10,537 nt of DNA from JAADHY01 sp964428935 (GTDB taxonomy: Bacteria; Planctomycetota; Planctomycetia; Planctomycetales; Planctomycetaceae), in assembly GCA_964428935.1 (NCBI GenBank), contig CAYSAG010000179.1, positions 1-10,537 of the forward strand, written 5' to 3'. The position numbers were made by a program, and so were the translations under genes. Below, one piece after another: positions 6,637 to 10,537 of the stretch (its first letter is position 1; every line of letters starts with the position of its first letter). The notes beneath the pieces are model-generated. The model was not told where the DNA came from, did not search any database, and saw only the letters and a program-made list of their open reading frames with translations.

Positions 6637-7650
6637 ATGACCGAGCAGCAGTTCACACCACCGTTGTACCTGGGCGTCGACGTGGGCGGAACGAACATCA
6701 AGGTCGGGGTGCTCGACGACGCCGGTCGGGTTCTCTGCGAAGTGCAAGGCCCGACGGAGGTCGAGAAGGGTCCGGAGGCCGGCGTGGAGAAAATCGGCCA
6801 GTTGGCCGAGCAGGCCGTTCGGGAGTGTGGCTTGACGCTGGAGCAAGTCTCGGCCGTCGGTCTGGCCACGCCAGGGACGATGGACATTCCGGGCGGAATG
6901 CTGCTGGAACCGGCCAACTTGCCCGGCTGGTGGAATTTTCCCATCCGAGACCGAGTGGCCGAGCGGCTGAACAAGCCGACGGTCCTGCAGAACGACGCGA
7001 ACGCGGCCGCGTACGGGGAGTACTGGGCTGGAGCGGGACGGAAGGCTCGCAGTCTGGTCATGTGGACTCTCGGCACCGGCATCGGTTGCGGCATCATCAT
7101 CGGCGACTTGATCGTGGAAGGAGCTCACTCACACGGCGGTGAGTGCGGGCACATCATCATCGAAATGGACAACGGACGCCGCTGCGACACGGGCCAGTAC
7201 GGGACCTTGGAGGCTTACGCCGGCGGGAAGTCGCTGGTCCGACGGTGCCGCGAGCAGCTCGACGCGGGGCGGGAGAGCGTCTTGAGACAATGGCTGGCCG
7301 AGGGCAAGGAGCTGACTCCGCTGCTCATGGCTCAGGCCGCCGAGCAGGGCGACGAGCTGTGCAACGAGCTGATCATGGAGGTCGCTCGCTGCATGGGCGT
7401 CGGCACCACAACGCTCATGCACACGATCGACCCCGACATGGTGTTGTTCGGCGGAGCCATGACATTCGGTCGGAACGAGACGGAGCTGGGACGGCAGTTC
7501 ATCCAGCGGATTCGCGACGAGGTGAAAGCGCGGGCCTTTCCAATCCCGGCGCAAAACACGGTCATCGACTACGCTGCGCTGGGCTACCGCGCCGGCTTCA
7601 TTGGAGCGGCTGGCTGCGCCCGGCTGCACGCTCGCCAGTCGGAACGGTAG
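6637..7650 (+). CDS. ROK-family sugar kinase (glucokinase-like) with degenerate zinc motif
   Basis: A 337-residue ROK protein, typical length. The N-terminal phosphate-binding loop is GVDVGGTNIKVGVLD (Asp15), the catalytic aspartate is Asp120 in QNDANAAAYGE, and GTGIGCGIIIGD (~148-159) and a C-terminal LFGGAM motif complete the ATP-binding fold. ROK kinases phosphorylate glucose or related sugars in the cytosol; the substrate cannot be read here. The usual zinc site GH-x(9-11)-CxCGxxGCxE appears as GH (171-172), x10, then CDTGQYGTLE: Cys183 and Glu192 are kept, but Thr185 and Thr190 replace the second and third cysteines. AAGGAG eight bases before the ATG fixes the start. It lies 97 bases behind the GAF-HlyD gene and could be co-transcribed. 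A ROK transcription repressor is excluded because there is no N-terminal helix-turn-helix. Confidence 0.92.
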   Translation: MTEQQFTPPLYLGVDVGGTNIKVGVLDDAGRVLCEVQGPTEVEKGPEAGVEKIGQLAEQAVRECGLTLEQVSAVGLATPGTMDIPGGMLLEPANLPGWWNFPIRDRVAERLNKPTVLQNDANAAAYGEYWAGAGRKARSLVMWTLGTGIGCGIIIGDLIVEGAHSHGGECGHIIIEMDNGRRCDTGQYGTLEAYAGGKSLVRRCREQLDAGRESVLRQWLAEGKELTPLLMAQAAEQGDELCNELIMEVARCMGVGTTTLMHTIDPDMVLFGGAMTFGRNETELGRQFIQRIRDEVKARAFPIPAQNTVIDYAALGYRAGFIGAAGCARLHARQSER

Positions 7651-7705
7651 GCTGGCCTTTCGACGTACGCCAATGCAATCGTTTCCAAGCGGTCGCTGGC
7701 CCGGA

Positions 7706-7821
7706 CTATTCATGAATAGGGGACGCCCGAGACAGGATGCAAAACACCAACCCGAAGCGTGAGCGAGGCAACTCATTCACCACCCCTTGCTTACGCTGCG
7801 GGTTCGTGTGACACATGAATA
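7706..7821. repeat. MITE-like inverted repeat flanked by the direct repeat CATGAATA
   Basis: Two 25-base arms, 7744-7768 (ACACCAACCCGAAGCG...) and 7785-7809, pair at 21 of 25 positions around a 16-base loop, giving a long stem. The 8-base sequence CATGAATA occurs on both sides, at 7711-7718 and 7814-7821, like a target-site duplication or element ends. The left copy is also part of a perfect 14-base palindrome CTATTCATGAATAG (7706-7719). No transposase is encoded. Read on the minus strand the arms encode peptides like TNPQRKQG and SRFGLVFCIL; I recall similar peptides in many spurious small planctomycete proteins, which suggests a dispersed repeat family, but I cannot verify copy number here. 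Confidence 0.6.
7744..7809. repeat. Imperfect 25-base inverted repeat forming a stem-loop
   Basis: The core of the element above: left arm 7744-7768, right arm 7785-7809, with four mismatched positions, three of which could be G-U pairs or tolerated in RNA depending on the strand. It begins 94 bases after the ROK kinase stop codon and has no T-run after it, so it may also act as a transcript-end stabiliser rather than an intrinsic terminator. Confidence 0.7.
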
Positions 7822-8266
7822 ATCCGGGCTGGACGCCTGCCGAGTTTCGGTCCGTCGCAACGGCGGATCGGGCGGCTGTCGCGCAGCCCACCGTGTCTTT
7901 CTCGCAGGGCGTGGTCCCGTCTGTTTATCTCTCCCAAGCCACGTCCGCCGCACATTTTGCCCTTCCGGCCCATGACGCGCAGTTTTCCCACTTCTTCGCC
8001 GTGCCGGCTGGCAATTTCGCCGCAACGTCCCGCTCGACCGCTGCAATCGTCCCGATCTGCACGTCCTGCGCCGAATTCCTCCAAGTCGAATGATCCTCCC
8101 AACCGATACAAGTGGTACAAGCCGTGTTTCCGACACGAGCGGTATGCCCCAGCGCCGGCCGAGTGGGGCCTGGCGGAAAGGTCCGGATCGAGCGGACCGG
8201 ACCAGTGCCGCTGCCGGGCTGGTGAGCGGCCGCCGCTTTCTGAAGTTGGAGAACCGGGACAGAGAA

Positions 8267-9577
8267 ATGATGTTGAGCCGCGTGAGACTGTTGCTGGTTT
8301 GGGCTGTGCTCGGTGGCGGAACCGCGTCGGTGTGGGCGGGCGAGGTTGTGCCGGTCTCGCATCTCTGTCCGAACTGTCCGCCGGAAGGAGCTGTGGTTGA
8401 AGTCGGCGACCCGTGGGCGGCCGTGCAGCCGGGTTCGACCTACGTCGGTTCGTACTCCCCCTACTACCAACACCTGCCGGTTGGGCCGGACGGAATTGTC
8501 ACCGAGCGGCTGCCCGAAGACCTGGGCGGACTGTACGGCGAGTCGCCGTTGGATGCGTACCTGAAAAGCTTTGCGAAGAACCTGTGGGTGCGGTTGGAAT
8601 ACCTACACTGGGACTACGAGCGGCCGGGGGACACCACGCTGGGCGCGCCGGTGCTGGGCGTGCGCGACCCGCGTGAGCCGTTTCCGGTCACGGTCGGGAC
8701 CAATCTGGCCGGCTTCGCTCACGTGCCCAGCCTGGGCAGCCTCAACCTACGCGACAACCAAGGCCTACGGGCCACGTTGGGGATTCCCTTGACGGTCGGG
8801 TCGGTCGAGCTGAGCATTTTCTCGTTTGAAGAAGGTCGGACCGGAATGGCCGAAGACATGGGCGACCCGCGAGTCGGCGCCACCCTGCAGAATTTCATTG
8901 CCACCAGCACCTACACCGACGGAGAAATCGGCCACAACCTGTTCCTGTACGACCGTTACTTCTCGGCCGATTTCACCAGCGACTTCTGGGGCGGCGAGGC
9001 CAATTTCATCTTCGACCCGCTCGTGCCCGGCCCCGGCTTCAAACTGCGCCCGTTGATCGGCTTCCACTTCTTCGACCTCGAAGAACGGTTGATGCAGCAT
9101 GGCGTCTACGACCAGAACGGCTTTCTGACCACGCCGCTGATCAGCACGATCGACTCGACAGCCAAAAACCGCATTTACGCTCCGCAGATCGGGCTCCGGT
9201 TCGAGTACGTCAGTCGGTGGTTCACGGTGGGGGTCGAGCCGAAAATGGTCTTTGGCATCAACGTGTACAAGGACCGTGTGGTCACCGACGACATGCGCAG
9301 CTTCGCCGACCCGGTCGTGTTGACCGAAAAAACCGGAACCAAGTTCGCGCCGATCGGCGACTTCGAGGTCAACGGGCGGGTGCACCTGACGCGGAGCTTC
9401 TCGGTGTTCGTCAGCTACCACATCCTGGTCGCCGCTGGCATCAGCCGACCGCAGAACAACATCTACTACGACGACCACGGCCCAAACGCTCCGCAAACGG
9501 CCATTGTCGTTCGGCCGTCCTTCGACAACATGGTCATTCAGGGGCTGTCGGTCGGCGGGGAGCTGCGGTTTCGGTAG
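8267..9577 (+). CDS. Outer-membrane beta-barrel protein, BBP7-like
   Basis: A 436-residue exported protein. Residues 1-24 are a signal peptide (MMLSRVR, hydrophobic core, VWA cleavage motif). The mature N-terminus has a CPNC pair (Cys34, Cys37) and a Pro/Gly/Tyr-rich stretch. From about residue 105 the chain alternates polar and hydrophobic residues as in a porin-like barrel and shows features of the planctomycete BBP7 family: NLWVRLEYLHWDYERPGDTTLGAP, DNQGLRATLGIPL, WGGEANFIF, RPLIGFHFFDLEE, PQIGLRFEYVSRWFTVGVEPKMVFG and the closing strand SVGGELRFR. It ends in Arg rather than the Phe common at barrel termini. Role unknown; probably outer-membrane channel or surface protein. The ATG pair at 8267/8270 follows a weak AGAGAA signal, as in the GAF-HlyD gene; the frame opens at 8090, but only the internal start gives a proper signal peptide. 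Family assignment is by motif memory. Confidence 0.8.
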   Translation: MMLSRVRLLLVWAVLGGGTASVWAGEVVPVSHLCPNCPPEGAVVEVGDPWAAVQPGSTYVGSYSPYYQHLPVGPDGIVTERLPEDLGGLYGESPLDAYLKSFAKNLWVRLEYLHWDYERPGDTTLGAPVLGVRDPREPFPVTVGTNLAGFAHVPSLGSLNLRDNQGLRATLGIPLTVGSVELSIFSFEEGRTGMAEDMGDPRVGATLQNFIATSTYTDGEIGHNLFLYDRYFSADFTSDFWGGEANFIFDPLVPGPGFKLRPLIGFHFFDLEERLMQHGVYDQNGFLTTPLISTIDSTAKNRIYAPQIGLRFEYVSRWFTVGVEPKMVFGINVYKDRVVTDDMRSFADPVVLTEKTGTKFAPIGDFEVNGRVHLTRSFSVFVSYHILVAAGISRPQNNIYYDDHGPNAPQTAIVVRPSFDNMVIQGLSVGGELRFR

Positions 9578-9883
9578 GGCGGCTCGAACATGACGAGCCC
9601 GAGGCGTGCGTGGGCGGCTTGACGCTGTGCCGGGTCGGTCGGTTGGCCGAGCCGTGGCCGACTCGGAACTGCACGTCCGCCTGGTCTTTGCAACGCTTTC
9701 CGCTCGAGACGCGACCCGGTCTGCGGGGCCGACGCGCGGCAAGCCGCCGGAAGACGCCGGGCAAGAACGGCTGGTCGGCCGCTCGCAGCGCAAAAAGTTG
9801 GCGGTCGCTGGCACACGTCGGAGCCTCTGGTCGGCGGACAGCCGGCAACCGAAAAAAAGGCGGCGGGGAAAGGAGCCGAGGCG
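9578..9883. other. 306-base spacer before the MotB-like gene
   Basis: Apart from the small hairpin at its left end and the AAAGGAG ribosome binding site at 9869-9875, I see nothing in it. Open frames on both strands are Arg-rich and unsupported. In particular no motA-like gene lies between the BBP7-like gene and the MotB-like gene. Confidence 0.5.
9581..9599 (+). terminator. Small hairpin just after the BBP7-like gene, possible transcript end
   Basis: GGCTCG (9581-9586) and CGAGCC (9594-9599) form a perfect 6-base stem with a 7-base loop, four bases after the stop codon. There is no T-run behind it, so it is at best a weak or factor-assisted terminator. Confidence 0.25.
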
Positions 9884-10537
9884 ATGGACGACGACGGTCC
9901 TCCTGGCGTGCCGGAATGGGTCGTCACGTACGGCGATATGATGTCGCTGTTGCTCACCTTCTTCATCATGCTGGTCTCGCTCAGTGAAGTCGTCGCCGAC
10001 AAGCGGTACCGGGCGGTGGTCGAGGCCATTCAGCAGTACGTGGGCTACGACACCGCTCCCGTCGGACCGCCCGGCAAGAACTACCCGGTCACGAGTTTTG
10101 TCGAGCAGTTGGAGTACAAGCTGGGGTCGTTTACCAACGACGACACGGGGTTGGGCGGCATTCGGACCGAGTCGGTCCGCGGCGAGGACTCACGGGTTCT
10201 GCGAACACGGGAGGGCATTGAAAAGCTGGTCGGCAAACAGCTGCCGTTCGAGCCGGGGCAGGCAGAACTGACCAACGAGGCTTTGCGGCGGCTGCCCGAA
10301 ATCGCTCGAGCCATCGCCGGCAAACCGAACAAGATCGAAATCCGGGCTCACGCCAGCCGCCGGCCCCTTCCGCCGGACTGCCCTTTCTCGAACAAGCTGG
10401 ACCTGACCTACGAGCGGGCGCGAGCGGTTGCGGACTACCTGGTGGCTCACGGTGTCGACCGCGACCGCATTCGCTTGACCGCCGCCGGCGACAACGACCC
10501 CCTGGCCGAGCATGGCGACCAGACGGAACAGTGGGAA
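9884..10537 (+). CDS. MotB-like protein with OmpA-type peptidoglycan-binding domain, C-terminus beyond the window
   Basis: The first 218 codons are present. Residues 10-35 (PEWVVTYGDMMSLLLTFFIM...) are the MotB-type membrane helix with the proton-binding aspartate, Asp18, right after the conserved (T)YGD. A linker follows, then an OmpA/MotB C-terminal domain from about residue 118 (KQLPFEPGQAELTNEALRRL), through NKIEIRAHAS (149-158) to LDLTYERARAVADYLVAHGVDRDRI. The usual GHTD is here RAHAS, so Ser158 stands where the diaminopimelate-binding Asp normally is; the partner arginine (Arg178 in YERARAV) is kept. AAAGGAG eight bases before the ATG fixes the start. MotB pairs with MotA as a stator driving the flagellum; related pairs power other machines. 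No MotA gene is upstream, so its partner must lie downstream or elsewhere. Whether it is flagellar cannot be decided from the window. Confidence 0.87.
   Translation, partial: MDDDGPPGVPEWVVTYGDMMSLLLTFFIMLVSLSEVVADKRYRAVVEAIQQYVGYDTAPVGPPGKNYPVTSFVEQLEYKLGSFTNDDTGLGGIRTESVRGEDSRVLRTREGIEKLVGKQLPFEPGQAELTNEALRRLPEIARAIAGKPNKIEIRAHASRRPLPPDCPFSNKLDLTYERARAVADYLVAHGVDRDRIRLTAAGDNDPLAEHGDQTEQWE

Larger units (their letters stand above)
7651..8266. other. 616-base spacer between the ROK kinase and BBP7-like genes
   Basis: It holds the MITE-like repeat at 7706-7821, listed separately. The remainder, 7822-8266, has open frames on both strands: a plus-strand frame of 92 codons from 7815 whose ATG is inside the repeat, and minus-strand frames of about 110-180 codons. 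None has a ribosome binding site or a domain I recognise, so I leave them uncalled. No clear promoter for the gene at 8267 is seen. Confidence 0.4.

Noticed and set aside
4814..6640. 608-codon plus-strand frame inside the GAF-HlyD gene
   Set aside because: An Arg/Gly/Ala-rich shadow of the GAF-HlyD gene in another frame; no ribosome binding site or domain.
5625..7100. 491-codon minus-strand frame
   Set aside because: Antisense shadow of the GAF-HlyD and ROK genes, low-complexity and without family features.
7706..7891. 61-codon minus-strand open frame across the inverted repeat as a protein
   Set aside because: It is the translation of the repeat arms (TNPQRKQG ... SRFGLVFCIL); such frames are a by-product of the element.
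7815..8093. 92-codon plus-strand open frame beginning MNNPGWTP as a gene
   Set aside because: Its ATG is inside the repeat's right flank, no ribosome binding site precedes it, and the product matches nothing I know.
9884..10537. Zorya-type defence stator (ZorB) instead of a housekeeping MotB-like protein
   Set aside because: ZorB normally follows a ZorA gene and sits with other defence genes; the upstream gene here encodes an outer-membrane barrel and no defence gene is in view.

Overview
The window looks like chromosomal DNA from a GC-rich planctomycete. The evidence is the company of genes: a secreted DUF1080 (3-keto-disaccharide hydrolase-type) protein, an outer-membrane protein resembling the BBP7 porin-like family, a fusion of GAF-like domains with a HlyD-type adaptor, a MotB-like protein, and wide intergenic spacers. 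One spacer carries a hairpin repeat of a kind I associate with planctomycete genomes. I cannot name the genus. No rRNA, tRNA, CRISPR array, transposase or phage gene is visible.

Minus strand, reading leftward from about 2.7 kb to 1: two short lipoproteins (2687-2421 and 2216-1749); a 546-base stretch without a convincing gene; a short ribosome hibernation-promoting factor (HPF) starting at a GTG (1202-756); a PTS enzyme IIA of the PtsN/fructose type (608-132); and, cut by the window edge, the first 18 codons of what is probably the phosphocarrier HPr (56-1). The last three form a regulatory PTS/ribosome-hibernation cassette like the hpf-ptsN-ptsH arrangements of other bacteria.

Plus strand, from 3.2 kb to the right edge: a secreted DUF1080 protein (3225-3968); a spacer of about 550 bases with a cluster of short dyads; a 672-residue protein with cytosolic GAF-like regions, one membrane helix and a periplasmic HlyD-type adaptor (4521-6539); a ROK-family sugar kinase with an eroded zinc motif (6637-7650); a spacer of about 620 bases holding a MITE-like inverted repeat flanked by an 8-base direct repeat; a BBP7-like outer-membrane protein (8267-9577); and the start of a MotB/OmpA-type protein (9884 to beyond the edge).

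Functionally the window mixes carbon handling (DUF1080 hydrolase, ROK kinase, PTS regulators) with envelope proteins (two lipoproteins, GAF-HlyD adaptor, BBP7, MotB-like). The regions between 3225 and 3224 (divergent start) and between the large genes are long and mostly unexplained. The GAF-HlyD fusion, the MITE-like element, the zinc-motif loss in the ROK kinase and the altered peptidoglycan-binding motif in the MotB-like protein are the points most worth following up. I see no clear evidence of a complete new multi-gene system.
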